NCBI GenBank assembly: GCA_009692015.1
Contig: SIAB01000009.1
Span: 1-33,973 of the forward strand
Reading direction: 5' to 3'
DNA: 33,973 nt
Origin: Phycisphaerales bacterium
GTDB lineage: Bacteria; Planctomycetota; Phycisphaerae; Phycisphaerales; SM1A02
The notes below the pieces were generated by a model. It was given only the letters and a program-made list of their open reading frames with translations, had not been told where the DNA came from and searched no databases. A program made the translations under genes and the position numbers. Shown here in pieces: positions 7,951 to 17,423 of this stretch (position 1 is the first letter of the stretch; the number at the start of each line of letters is the position of its first letter).

Positions 7951-8454
7951 ATGCTTCCCAAAGCCCAGCGCCATCGTCAGATCATCAAGTTGATCGAATC
8001 GGGGCGAATCTCCAGTCAGGCAGACCTCGCTCAACATCTTGGGCGGGTTGGGATCGCCACAACCCAAACCACGCTCTCGCGGGATCTTGCTGAGATTGGC
8101 GTCGTCAAGAGTGCGAGCGGCTATCACCTGCCCGCCACGGGTACGGACTCTGCGTCGATCGACCGAAGCGCCGTGCTCGCCTTGACCGTGCGCCGCTTGA
8201 TGCTGGAGATATCAATTGGCGGAACGCAAGCAATCTTGCACACTCCGCCAGGGCAAGCCAGCGCACTCGCAGTTGAAATCGATCGAGCCGATCTCTCCGG
8301 GGTGCTGGGCACGATCGCCGGAGATGACTGCATCTTCATTGCCTGCACCACCGCCCGCGCGGCACGCATGGTTGTCCGCAAACTGCAGTCGCTCGCCCAG
8401 ATGCCTTCGCCTACCGCGCCATCGCCGCGGCGGCGCTCGCCCGCTCATTCTTGA
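7951..8454 (+). CDS. argR: Arginine repressor
   Basis: N-terminal winged helix (IIKLIESGRISSQADLAQHLGRVGIATTQTTLSRDLAEIGVVK) and C-terminal HTPPGQASALAVEIDRADLSGVLGTIAGDDCIFIAC. Confidence 0.94.
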   Translation: MLPKAQRHRQIIKLIESGRISSQADLAQHLGRVGIATTQTTLSRDLAEIGVVKSASGYHLPATGTDSASIDRSAVLALTVRRLMLEISIGGTQAILHTPPGQASALAVEIDRADLSGVLGTIAGDDCIFIACTTARAARMVVRKLQSLAQMPSPTAPSPRRRSPAHS

Positions 8455-9554
8455 GAGAAACCGTGAATCACCACACTCCATCCACGCGTTCATCCGTTGC
8501 GGCCTGTCGTGCTGTCGTGGTTGGCGCCGCGGGATACTCGGGGGCGGAGGTGGTTGGCATCTTGCTGCGACACCCAGGCGTCGAGGTGGTTGGGCTCTTC
8601 GGGTCCGCAGCACGCAGCGAGAACCCCCAGCGATTCGACCAGATTTTCCCGCGGTTTCGAGGATGGACCGACCTCAAGGTTCACGCCGCGTCGATCGAGG
8701 CGATCTGCGCGCTCAAGCCTGACGCCGTCTTCTTGGCTGTTCCGCACGAGGCGAGTCACGATCTTGCGCCGGCACTCCTCGCCGCTGGCATCACCCTGCT
8801 CGATCTCTCGGCTGCCTTTCGATTGCGAGATCCCGACGACTATCCCAAGCACTATGGTTTCGCCCACGCCCATCCTGCCTGGTTGCAATCGCGGGTCTAC
8901 GGGATCGCCGAACTCAACCGCGATGCGATCCGCCGAGCGCAACTCATCGCCGTGCCGGGCTGCTATCCCACAAGCGTGATTCTTCCCATGCGACCGCTCT
9001 GGGATGCCGGAGTGCTGGAAGCAGCACCAATCATCGTTGACAGCACCAGCGGCGTGAGTGGCGCGGGCCGCGCGCTCGCGCTGAAGAGTCTCTTCTGCGA
9101 GGTAAGCCAACAGCCCTACGGGGTTTTCAAGCATCGACACCAACCCGAGATCGCCCAGGAGGTCGGCAGCGATGTGATTTTCACTCCGCACTTGGGACCA
9201 TTCGACCGCGGGATTCTCTCGACCATTCACGCGACGCTGAAGCATGGTGTCGGCGAGTCCGCCATTCGTCAAATTCTCTCGGCGCGTTACAACTGCGAGC
9301 CATTTGTCACCATTCTCGACGCTGGCGCCTGGCCATCCGTTGCGGCAGTTTCCGGAAGCAATCGCTGTGACATCCAGTTGGCCGTTGATGAATCGCGACG
9401 ACACCTCATCGTCTGCAGCGCCATTGACAATCTCATCAAAGGTGCCGCTGGACAAGCTGTGCAGTGCCTCAACATCCGCTTTGGGCTGGGCGAAACAACG
9501 GGCTTTGCTCTGCCGCGTGCCGTGCCGTCGGTTCCACAGGAGGTGCTCTCGTGA
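8451..9554 (+). CDS. argC: N-acetyl-gamma-glutamyl-phosphate reductase
   Basis: VVVGAAGYSGAEVVGILLRHPG..., AVPGCYPTSVILPM, DSTSGVSGAGR, NLIKGAAGQAVQ. Start TTG 8451 (overlapping the argR stop) or GTG 8463. Confidence 0.96.
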   Translation: MRETVNHHTPSTRSSVAACRAVVVGAAGYSGAEVVGILLRHPGVEVVGLFGSAARSENPQRFDQIFPRFRGWTDLKVHAASIEAICALKPDAVFLAVPHEASHDLAPALLAAGITLLDLSAAFRLRDPDDYPKHYGFAHAHPAWLQSRVYGIAELNRDAIRRAQLIAVPGCYPTSVILPMRPLWDAGVLEAAPIIVDSTSGVSGAGRALALKSLFCEVSQQPYGVFKHRHQPEIAQEVGSDVIFTPHLGPFDRGILSTIHATLKHGVGESAIRQILSARYNCEPFVTILDAGAWPSVAAVSGSNRCDIQLAVDESRRHLIVCSAIDNLIKGAAGQAVQCLNIRFGLGETTGFALPRAVPSVPQEVLS

Positions 9555-10393
9555 GGAATCCGACCAAGGCTCCGACCAAGCTCGTTGTCAAATTGGGTGG
9601 CGCACTTCTCGACGATGCGCGCGCTCTCTCCGCGACGATCGCCGCTGTCTCGTCGCTCCACCATCGAAAACCCGGCTCGGTCATCATTGCCCACGGTGGC
9701 GGAAGCACCGTCGACCGCCATCTTGCGCGGCTCGGGATGAAGAGTGAAAAACGCGATGGCATCCGGATCACTCCGCCCGATCAGATGGCCGAGATTTCGG
9801 CCGTGCTCAATGGGCAGGTCAATGCGACCCTCGTCGCCCAGCTTCTCGCCCAAGGGTGCAGCGCGGTGGGGCTCTCGCTGGCCGATGGATTCACGACCAC
9901 CGCGTCAGTCGCCACGCACTATCCCTTTGATCCGGGATGCGTGGGCGAGATCACAAACGGGAACGCGCGGCTCCTCGACACACTCCTCGGCGCTGGCTTT
10001 CTTCCAGTGCTTTCGAGCGTCGCCGTCGACGGCGATGGCCATCTCCTGAATGTAAATGCCGACGATGCCGCCGCGGCACTCGCCAAACTGGTCCGCGCAA
10101 CAGGGCTGGTCTTTCTGACCGATGTACCCGGGGTGCGCGACGGCAGCGGCGCGGTCATCGAAGAGCTCAACCGATCCTCGGCAGAGCAACTGATTCTCGA
10201 TGGCACGATCCGCGCCGGCATGATTCCGAAAGTTCGCAGCGCGATCGCAGCAGCAGAAGCAACTGGGATCTCGGTGATCATCGCGAGTTGGAATGAGCCC
10301 AATCTCTTGGATCGCATCGCCAGCGGCGAGCGGGTCGGCAGTACGATTCTCCCCCCTTGCTGCGAAGAACGAGTCACGCTCAGCACACCATGA
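9551..10393 (+). CDS. argB: Acetylglutamate kinase
   Basis: KLVVKLGGALLDD, VIIAHGGGSTVDRHL, NVNADDAAAALAKLV, FLTDVPGV, GMIPKVRSAIAA. GTG start gives a GTGA overlap with argC. Confidence 0.95.
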   Translation: MRNPTKAPTKLVVKLGGALLDDARALSATIAAVSSLHHRKPGSVIIAHGGGSTVDRHLARLGMKSEKRDGIRITPPDQMAEISAVLNGQVNATLVAQLLAQGCSAVGLSLADGFTTTASVATHYPFDPGCVGEITNGNARLLDTLLGAGFLPVLSSVAVDGDGHLLNVNADDAAAALAKLVRATGLVFLTDVPGVRDGSGAVIEELNRSSAEQLILDGTIRAGMIPKVRSAIAAAEATGISVIIASWNEPNLLDRIASGERVGSTILPPCCEERVTLSTP

Positions 10394-11376
10394 CCTCCCC
10401 CGCATCCATGCTGCTCACGAGTGACTTGCTCCAGGTGATCGATCTCTCGGCCACAGAGATCACCCAGCTCTTTGGGATTGCATCTCGGTTGAAGACCGAT
10501 TACCGCCCCTTCGCTGGATCGTTGGCGCAGCGATCGTTGGTCATGCTCTTTGAGAAGCCATCGCTGCGAACGCGGGTCTCATTCGAGCTGGGCTTTCAGA
10601 AACTCGGTGGAGGCGTGGTCTTCCTCGACCACCAATCCTCGCCAATCGGCGGGCGCGAAACAGTCGAGGACTATGCCCACAATCTTTCCAGGTGGGCAGA
10701 TGTGATCGCGATTCGATGTCGATCGCACGAACTGCTGGCGCGCTTCGCAGCCGCCAGTTCAGTTCCGGTCATCAACGCCCTCAGCGACCTACATCACCCC
10801 TGTCAAGCGCTCGCCGACATTTTTACGCTCGTTGAGTCTGGAATACGACCGGAAGAACTCCATCTCGCCTGGGTTGGCGACGGCAACAATGTGTGCCTCT
10901 CACTCATTGAAGCGGTTGCGACGCTGGGAGGTCGGATGACAGTCATCACCCCGACCGCGTGCCGCCCAGCAGCCGACGCGCTGCGCATCGCTGACGCCCG
11001 GGCCTTTCGAAGCGGTGCGCGCATCGTGTGCACGGACGACCTCGCCGCCGTCGCGGGAGCCGACGCGATCTACACCGATGTCTGGGTCTCCATGGGCGAA
11101 GAATCGCGCGCAGCGGAGAAGACGGCGATGCTCACCCCCTACCGGGTCGACGCCGCACTGATGCGGCGCGCTGGAGCGAAGACTCGCTTCATGCACTGCT
11201 TGCCCGCCAAACGTGGCGAAGAGGTTGCCGCAGAAGTCATCGATTCGCCTGCCTCGATCGTCTTCGATCAGGCCGAGAATCGCATGCACATCCAGAATGC
11301 GCTCATGCTGGCACTGCTTCGCAGCGACCTTGCACCGCAGGATCGACCCGCTCCATCCGTGGCCGCTCACCCATGA
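10390..11376 (+). CDS. argF: Ornithine carbamoyltransferase
   Basis: FEKPSLRTRVSFELG, HPCQALAD, WVGDGNNVCLSL, TDVWVSMGEE, FMHCLPAKRGEEV; ATGA overlap with argB. Confidence 0.93.
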   Translation: MTSPASMLLTSDLLQVIDLSATEITQLFGIASRLKTDYRPFAGSLAQRSLVMLFEKPSLRTRVSFELGFQKLGGGVVFLDHQSSPIGGRETVEDYAHNLSRWADVIAIRCRSHELLARFAAASSVPVINALSDLHHPCQALADIFTLVESGIRPEELHLAWVGDGNNVCLSLIEAVATLGGRMTVITPTACRPAADALRIADARAFRSGARIVCTDDLAAVAGADAIYTDVWVSMGEESRAAEKTAMLTPYRVDAALMRRAGAKTRFMHCLPAKRGEEVAAEVIDSPASIVFDQAENRMHIQNALMLALLRSDLAPQDRPAPSVAAHP

Positions 11377-11430
11377 CATCCGCGAATTCACTCGCCTGTT
11401 TTTTCACTACTGCACCTTGAAGGAGTTCTC

Positions 11431-12735
11431 ATGAAAGAGTCATTCAAACCCCGTCGTGTTTCGCTCGCATACTCGGGAGGGCTCGACACCTCCTGCATCA
11501 TTCCCTGGCTGGTTGAAACCTACGGCTGTGAAGTGATCGCTGTCGTTGCCGATGTCGGTCAAGGCGCGCGCGAACTCGAGGGGATCGAAGAGAAGGCGAT
11601 TCGATCGGGGGCTACGAAGTGCATCATCAAGGACTTGCGCCGAGATTTCCTCGAGGAGTTCGCCTATCCGATGGCGATCACCGGGGCGGTCTATGAGGGT
11701 CGGTACTTGCTCGGCACATCCATTGCCCGGCCGATCATCGCTCGCGCGCAAGTCGAAGTCGCGCTCGAAACTGGCTGCGACGCTCTCAGCCACGGCTGCA
11801 CCGGCAAGGGCAACGACCAAGTTCGCTTCGAGTTCACCTTCGCTGCGCTCGCGCCGCACCTTCCGGTCATCGCCCCCTGGCGACTCTGGAATCTCAAGAG
11901 CCGCGAGCAGATGCTCGACTATCTCAAGGTGCGATCAATCCCCTGCGCGGCGAGCGCCGAAAAGATCTACTCGCGCGATGCCAACATCTGGCACATCTCG
12001 CACGAAGGGGGCGACCTCGAAGATCCATGGAAGGCACCACCCGACGATGTCTGGATGCTCACCTGCGATCCAGCCCGTGCTCCCGCGAGCGGTGCAGAAC
12101 TCACGCTCTCTTTCCGCAGTGGATTCCCCACAGCGATCGATGGCGTTCCCATGGATTCAGTCACGATCCTGGAAACGCTCAACCGAATTGGTGGCGAGCA
12201 GGGCGTCGGGCGCGTTGACTTGGTCGAGAACAGACTTGTGGGGATGAAGAGTCGCGGTGCGTACGAAACGCCAGGCGGCACGATCCTGATGGAAGCACTC
12301 CGTGGACTTGAGCAACTCTGCTACGACCGCGAGACGACGCAGTGGCGCCAACGGCTGGCACTCGACTTTGCCCGGATCGTCTACGAAGGCACCTGGTTCA
12401 CCCCGGTGCGCGAATCGCTCTGGGAAAGCGCCAAGCATGCCGCCCAGGTTCTCGACGGCGATGTTCGCGTCCGCTTGTTCAAGGGCACGGCGACAATTTC
12501 TGGACGGCGCAGTCCCAACTCGCTCTACAGCGAAGCCTTTGCAACCTTTGGTGCCGATGAGGTCTATGACCAGACTCACGCCGAGGGATTCATCCGCCTC
12601 TTCTCCCTTCCAACACGAATCCGTGCATTGAAAGGTGCATCGACTGCGGCGCTTCAGTCGTCTCGAACGACGCGCAGTCCAGCTGCGCCGCAGTCCACTT
12701 CGCAGCCCGCACCACAAGGCAGCACATGGGAGTGA
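11431..12735 (+). CDS. argG: Argininosuccinate synthase
   Basis: [37 protein letters not shown]..., [23 protein letters not shown] upstream of ATG. Confidence 0.96.
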   Translation: MKESFKPRRVSLAYSGGLDTSCIIPWLVETYGCEVIAVVADVGQGARELEGIEEKAIRSGATKCIIKDLRRDFLEEFAYPMAITGAVYEGRYLLGTSIARPIIARAQVEVALETGCDALSHGCTGKGNDQVRFEFTFAALAPHLPVIAPWRLWNLKSREQMLDYLKVRSIPCAASAEKIYSRDANIWHISHEGGDLEDPWKAPPDDVWMLTCDPARAPASGAELTLSFRSGFPTAIDGVPMDSVTILETLNRIGGEQGVGRVDLVENRLVGMKSRGAYETPGGTILMEALRGLEQLCYDRETTQWRQRLALDFARIVYEGTWFTPVRESLWESAKHAAQVLDGDVRVRLFKGTATISGRRSPNSLYSEAFATFGADEVYDQTHAEGFIRLFSLPTRIRALKGASTAALQSSRTTRSPAAPQSTSQPAPQGSTWE

Positions 12736-14627
12736 TCTGGGCAGGTCGGGCAACGGAGCCGGCGGATCCACTCTTTCGCCAATTCAACGATTCGCTTTCA
12801 TTCGACCGCACCCTGGTGCGAGAAGACATCGAGGGAAGCGTTGGATGGGCACGCGCATTGGAACGCGCCAAGGTTCTCACCGCAGAAGAGGCTGGCTCGC
12901 TCATCGATGCGCTCGGCGAGGTCTTGCGTCATGCGATCGAGAGTCCATCCGCACTGGCCGAAGCTGCGGATGAAGACATCCACTCGTGGGTGGAACGCGA
13001 ACTTGTTGCCCGCGTTGGATCACTCGGCAAGAAATTGCACACCGGACGAAGTCGAAATGATCAGGTGGCTACCGACCTTCGCCTCTGGACCATCAAGCAA
13101 ATCGCCCGGCGCGCCAGCGAGATTGAGGGTTGCATTCAGAGCCTGCTTTCCCTCGCCGAGCGCGAGCGCGGCACTGTTTTTCCGGGCTACACGCACCTGC
13201 AGCGGGCGCAGCCGATTCTCTTTGGACACTGGTGCATGGCCTATGTCGAAATGCTCTTGCGAGATCGCGAGCGATTCAATGACGCTGCGATTCGCGCCTC
13301 GATGTGTCCGCTCGGCTCTGGCGCGCTCGCTGGAACCGCCTATCCGATCGATCGCGAGCAGTTGGCTCGGGATCTGGGATTTTCGGCGCCGACCGCAAAC
13401 TCGCTTGACGCCGTCAGCGACCGAGACTTCGTGGTCGAAACGCTCTCGGCAACCGCGCTGGCATCGATCCATCTCTCGCGACTGGCTGAGGACTTGATCT
13501 TCTACACCACCGGAGAAGCCGGTCTCATCACGCTTGGCGATTCCGTCACCAGCGGATCGAGTCTGATGCCGCAGAAGAAAAATCCAGACGCGCTCGAACT
13601 TATTCGCGGAAAGTCTGGTCGGCAGATCGGAAACCTCGTCAACATACTCACCGTGCTCAAAGGACTCCCTCTCGCCTACAACAAAGATTTGCAGGAAGAC
13701 AAGGAGCCACTCTTCGATGCGATGGAGCATCTGTCGTTGAGCCTGCGCATGATCCCTCCCGTCCTCGATGGAATGACGATCGACCGACAGCGCGCCCGCA
13801 TCGCCGCCGAGGGGGGTTATTCAAATGCCACAGAGCTTGCTGATTATCTCGTGCATCAAGGGGTTCCCTTCCGTGATGCCCACCACTCGGTTGGTCGACT
13901 CGTGCGCGAAGCAATCCGCGAGTCAAAGCCGCTCGAAGCACTTTCCGTAGAGCAAATGCAAGCAATCGCTCCCGGCGTTCGCGACGATGTGTATGTCGCG
14001 CTCACGGTCGACCGGGCAGTTGCCAAGCGCGATGTCCATGGCGGGACCGCGCCCGCCCAGGTTGCAGGATCGGTCGCGGCGGCGCGGCGGAATCTCGGTC
14101 GTGGATCACAGGATGCCAAGGCGTCTCACGCTGGCGACTCGCTGATCACGATTCGTGAGGCACACATCAACGACCTGGATGCCATTTGCGACATCGTCGC
14201 GCACTGGGCTCGGGCCGGCGAGCATCTGCCCCGTTCTCGCGAAGAGATCCTCGAATCACTCTCTGAGTTCGCGGTTGCCGTTGAAGGTCAAGAGGTTGTC
14301 GGCTGCGGTTCACTCTGGATCTACACCCCGCAACTCGCCGAAATCAGATCGCTCGGCGTGATCCCAAGTCGAAAGGGTGGCGGACTCGGTTCGACGCTCA
14401 CCCGCTACTTCGTCGACTGGGCCGCGGACTTGGGGATCCCCAAAGTGTTCGTGCTGACCCGCGCCCCAGACTTCTTCGCGCGTTGTGGTTTCAAGACAGT
14501 CAGCGTGAGCGTCCTTCCGGAAAAGGTTCTCAAGGACTGCGCAAAATGTCCACGAAACACGGCCTGCGACGAGGTTGCGATGACGCTCGACACGGGAGCG
14601 GCTCCGCTCGCGGATCACGGATCATGA
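12726..14627 (+). CDS. argH: Argininosuccinate lyase fused to a C-terminal GNAT N-acetyltransferase (ArgA-like) domain
   Basis: Residues ~1-460 ArgH ([37 protein letters not shown]); C-terminal [21 protein letters not shown]...[28 protein letters not shown]...FFARCGF...[18 protein letters not shown] is a short ArgA/NAGS-type GNAT. Confidence 0.93.
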   Translation: MGVIWAGRATEPADPLFRQFNDSLSFDRTLVREDIEGSVGWARALERAKVLTAEEAGSLIDALGEVLRHAIESPSALAEAADEDIHSWVERELVARVGSLGKKLHTGRSRNDQVATDLRLWTIKQIARRASEIEGCIQSLLSLAERERGTVFPGYTHLQRAQPILFGHWCMAYVEMLLRDRERFNDAAIRASMCPLGSGALAGTAYPIDREQLARDLGFSAPTANSLDAVSDRDFVVETLSATALASIHLSRLAEDLIFYTTGEAGLITLGDSVTSGSSLMPQKKNPDALELIRGKSGRQIGNLVNILTVLKGLPLAYNKDLQEDKEPLFDAMEHLSLSLRMIPPVLDGMTIDRQRARIAAEGGYSNATELADYLVHQGVPFRDAHHSVGRLVREAIRESKPLEALSVEQMQAIAPGVRDDVYVALTVDRAVAKRDVHGGTAPAQVAGSVAAARRNLGRGSQDAKASHAGDSLITIREAHINDLDAICDIVAHWARAGEHLPRSREEILESLSEFAVAVEGQEVVGCGSLWIYTPQLAEIRSLGVIPSRKGGGLGSTLTRYFVDWAADLGIPKVFVLTRAPDFFARCGFKTVSVSVLPEKVLKDCAKCPRNTACDEVAMTLDTGAAPLADHGS

Positions 14628-15859
14628 CAACTGCGGTCGCGCCGATCACCCCTGCGCACACCACCGCGCCGCCCTGGCCACAGGGATTCATCTCTGCTGG
14701 TATCGCCGCGGGGATCAAGAAGGACGGCTCAACCGACCTAGCCCTGTTGACCAGCGACGGTCGCGGCAGCGGCGAACTCTCCGCAGCCGCAGTCTTCACC
14801 AGGAACCTCATTGTGGCGGCACCCATCCAACTCTCGCGCGCCAACCTCGCGGCGTCAGGTGGTCGGGTCCGCGCGCTCCTCATCAATTCGGGGTGTGCCA
14901 ATGCAGCGACGGGCGACGATGGCATGCTGCGCGCCGTGCAATCAACAACCGCGCTCGCAGAGCGGCTCGGAATCGACTCTCGATCAGTCCTCGTGAACTC
15001 AACGGGGGTCATCGGAGTTGCGCTTCCCATTGATCGCATCAAAGGCGCACTCGACGCACTGATCGCAGCGCAACAACCTGGCTCTTGTGAGTCTTTCGCT
15101 CGCGCGATCATGACCACCGACACGCGGCCAAAGTGGTCGAGCCGCTCAATTCACTGGATGGACGGCGTCACCCAGCGCAATTGCACCGTGACCGGAGTTG
15201 TGAAAGGTGCGGGCATGATCCATCCAAACATGGCCACGATGATCGCGGTCATTGCCACCGATGCCACGCTCGAACCAGACGAACTGCACGGCCATCTGCG
15301 CTCTGCAGTTGACTGCAGCTTTCACCGAATCTCAGTCGACGGCGACACCAGCACCAATGACAGTGTCTTCGCCCTCGCGTCGAATCGCGCCGGCACCGCG
15401 CCAACGGCACAACTCGCAGAGGCCTTCGAGCAGGTCGGACAAGAACTTGCCCTCATGGTTGTCCGTGATGGCGAGGGATCCGAACGCGGCATCGAAGTGC
15501 GCGTCACGGGCGCGCGAACTCAGGGCGACGCCCTGCAGGTTGCACGAACTGTGGCGATGAGCTTGCTGGTGCGCACCGCGGTCACCGGTGGCGATCCAAA
15601 CTGGGGAAGAATCCTCGCCGCCGCGGGTCGCGCTGGAATTCCGTTCGACCCAAACCGCCTGCGCGTGGGCGCGGGAGGCATCGCCCTCTTCGCCGATGGA
15701 TCACCAACCCATGCCGAAATCGGGGCGGTTCGAGCCGCGTTCACCGCTGACTGCGTTCGTATCGAACTCGACCTTGCAATGGGAGAAGCGCGCGATCTCT
15801 TCTGGTCCTGCGGACTCACCAAGCGGTATGTCGAAATCAACGCCGACTACACCACCTAG
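14624..15859 (+). CDS. argJ: Glutamate N-acetyltransferase / amino-acid acetyltransferase
   Basis: GFISAGIAAGIKKDGSTDLALL, NSGCANAATGDDG, NSTGVIGVALP, GVVKGAGMIHPNMATMIAVIATDA, GDPNWGRILAAAGRAG; ATGA overlap with argH. Confidence 0.95.
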   Translation: MTTAVAPITPAHTTAPPWPQGFISAGIAAGIKKDGSTDLALLTSDGRGSGELSAAAVFTRNLIVAAPIQLSRANLAASGGRVRALLINSGCANAATGDDGMLRAVQSTTALAERLGIDSRSVLVNSTGVIGVALPIDRIKGALDALIAAQQPGSCESFARAIMTTDTRPKWSSRSIHWMDGVTQRNCTVTGVVKGAGMIHPNMATMIAVIATDATLEPDELHGHLRSAVDCSFHRISVDGDTSTNDSVFALASNRAGTAPTAQLAEAFEQVGQELALMVVRDGEGSERGIEVRVTGARTQGDALQVARTVAMSLLVRTAVTGGDPNWGRILAAAGRAGIPFDPNRLRVGAGGIALFADGSPTHAEIGAVRAAFTADCVRIELDLAMGEARDLFWSCGLTKRYVEINADYTT

Positions 15860-15871
15860 TCCAAGCGTGCG

Positions 15872-16336
15872 CTAATCGCTGGCTGGCAAGCCTTGATCGA
15901 TTCGCCGCCGCGCCTTGGCGCAAATCTCACGCCATGGTTCATCGAGCATCGGTCCGATCACCGTGAGTCCCCGGCGAATCTCCAGGCGATCAATTCGGGT
16001 GATGAGCGATCCATCGAGGGCGAGCGCACCGGCGATCGCCGTGAGGTACTTGAGAAACGCGGCGAGTGCGCTGGGATCGCCAATATGCAGATCGCTCTCG
16101 CGAATATCGCGCTTGGCCAGATCTTTCCAAGCGATCCAACCCGCACGCGTTGTTGGGTTCGGTCCCCGACGGTCAAGAACTTCGCGACTCCACTTCAATC
16201 CCGCGCTCGCCGCGCATCGCGCCGCGAGTCGATCGACTGGCTTCGCAGCTTCGCCGAGGATGGCGCAGATGAGCTGCATCGCCATCGGCACGGTAACTGT
16301 CGGAAACTCCCCTGATCCATCACGATCCATGTTCAT
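15872..16336 (-). CDS. Uncharacterised 154-aa protein overlapping the end of the sigma-factor-like gene
   Basis: Frame MNMDRDGSGEFPTVTVPMAMQLICAILGEAAKPVDRLAARC...; start overlaps the upstream gene's stop by 17 nt; no family recognised. Confidence 0.6.
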   Translation of the reverse strand: MNMDRDGSGEFPTVTVPMAMQLICAILGEAAKPVDRLAARCAASAGLKWSREVLDRRGPNPTTRAGWIAWKDLAKRDIRESDLHIGDPSALAAFLKYLTAIAGALALDGSLITRIDRLEIRRGLTVIGPMLDEPWREICAKARRRIDQGLPASD

Positions 16337-17033
16337 GCAACACCTCCATCATCGCAGCTACCTCGACTCCGATCTCACTGGTCAGAGCACCATCCTTGCG
16401 CAGAATCCCATAGAGCGCATTTCGCACTTGGCCGGCCACCGCAAATGATCGCTGGGCTGCCTGAGCCGCAGTCATTTGATGCCGCTCAGCAATGACCGAG
16501 TAGGCGTGGCCGTCAACATGGTGCATCCAGAAAATATCCCACTCAGCGCGCTTGCCCCGTCGCTCGAGATTCGCAATCGTCTCTTTCATCGCCTGTTCGA
16601 GGGCGCTGAGAGCCCAGGCGCGCTCGAACTCATCTTCGGAGCGTTTCGTGGTGCTCGCGATCTCGTCCAGCGAATCCGTTGCGTTGGCTTGACCGGCGTC
16701 GTCGCGGCGAAGTTCGTGCACAAAGTGATGCAGTCCATTGCGCAGCCACTGACGAAGGCGCAGCCCGCTCCCCAGCCAAGACTTCAGATACTCAGTATTC
16801 GACAATCGGGTGGCGAAGAAACCTTGCACGATTTCTTGCGGATCGCCTCGAATAGAGGTGTGCAATCCCAGCGCCCGACAGTAGGTCACGAGTGGCTGCA
16901 GGTAGCTCGACATCACATGACCGTTGGCGAGAATCAGTCCAGCCTCCCCTTCTGACAATCGGTCTGAAATCCACAGCGTTCGCGTCTCCGGAAAGGATGG
17001 AGTGGGAGATGAAGATTCGGTCGCTGTCGCCAT
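16320..17033 (-). CDS. Sigma-70/ECF-like RNA polymerase sigma factor (planctomycete type)
   Basis: Region-2-like DPQEIVQGFFATRLSNTEYLKSWLGSGLRLRQWLRNGLHHFVHELRRDD; C-terminal HTH-like YSVIAERHQMTAAQAAQRSFAVAGQVRNALYGIL. Start ATG 17033 preferred. Confidence 0.6.
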   Translation of the reverse strand: MATATESSSPTPSFPETRTLWISDRLSEGEAGLILANGHVMSSYLQPLVTYCRALGLHTSIRGDPQEIVQGFFATRLSNTEYLKSWLGSGLRLRQWLRNGLHHFVHELRRDDAGQANATDSLDEIASTTKRSEDEFERAWALSALEQAMKETIANLERRGKRAEWDIFWMHHVDGHAYSVIAERHQMTAAQAAQRSFAVAGQVRNALYGILRKDGALTSEIGVEVAAMMEVLHEHGS

Positions 17034-17278
17034 TCTTGAACCAATAATGAGGGTAGCGCAACCAGCTAAAGAATATTTCACTTTTTTCTCAACAGAGCCC
17101 CCACAATTGTCTCTATCTACTACTCGAGCCCTTCTGGGTAGCAATCTAAGAAGGGTTGCGTGCGTCGAAGTGAGGTCTCTTGATCTGTGGGCGTCGAGAT
17201 CGCAGTGAAGCGATCGCTCGAGCGGGTCGCACGGAGTGCGGAGTTCACGGCGACTCGTGGGACACCACGGACCGCCGA

Positions 17279-17350
17279 TTCTGGGGATCTGATTCCGGCG
17301 GGGAGTTTCTGGGGACTTGTTCCGGGTCACAATTTCGGGGCACTTGGGGA
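17279..17350 (+). repeat. Three-copy imperfect 27-bp tandem repeat upstream of pheS
   Basis: TTCTGGGGATCTGATTCCGGCGGGGAG / TTTCTGGGGACTTGTTCCGGGTCACAA / TTTCGGGGCACTTGGGGAG at 17279, 17306 and 17333. Confidence 0.6.
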
Positions 17351-17355
17351 GATCC

Positions 17356-17423
17356 CCCGCGGGTATCGATGGCTCGTCCTCAGTTCTGATCCAGTAACCG
17401 AGAATGAGTCACGAACCCGCGGG
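17356..17423. repeat. 9-bp inverted repeat in the pheS leader
   Basis: CCCGCGGGT (17356-17364) and ACCCGCGGG (17415-17423). Confidence 0.6.

Noticed and set aside
8490-9455. 321-aa minus-strand ORF opposite argC
   Set aside because: Antisense to conserved argC; composition typical of spurious GC-rich ORFs.
17034-17330. Extended N-terminus of the sigma-like ORF (start 17330)
   Set aside because: Extension MTRNKSPETPRRNQ... runs through AT-rich and repeat-rich intergenic DNA; ATG 17033 fits better.
17279-17350. G-quadruplex in the GGGG-rich tandem repeat
   Set aside because: Some G-runs are separated by loops longer than 12 nt, so stable quadruplex formation is doubtful without computation.
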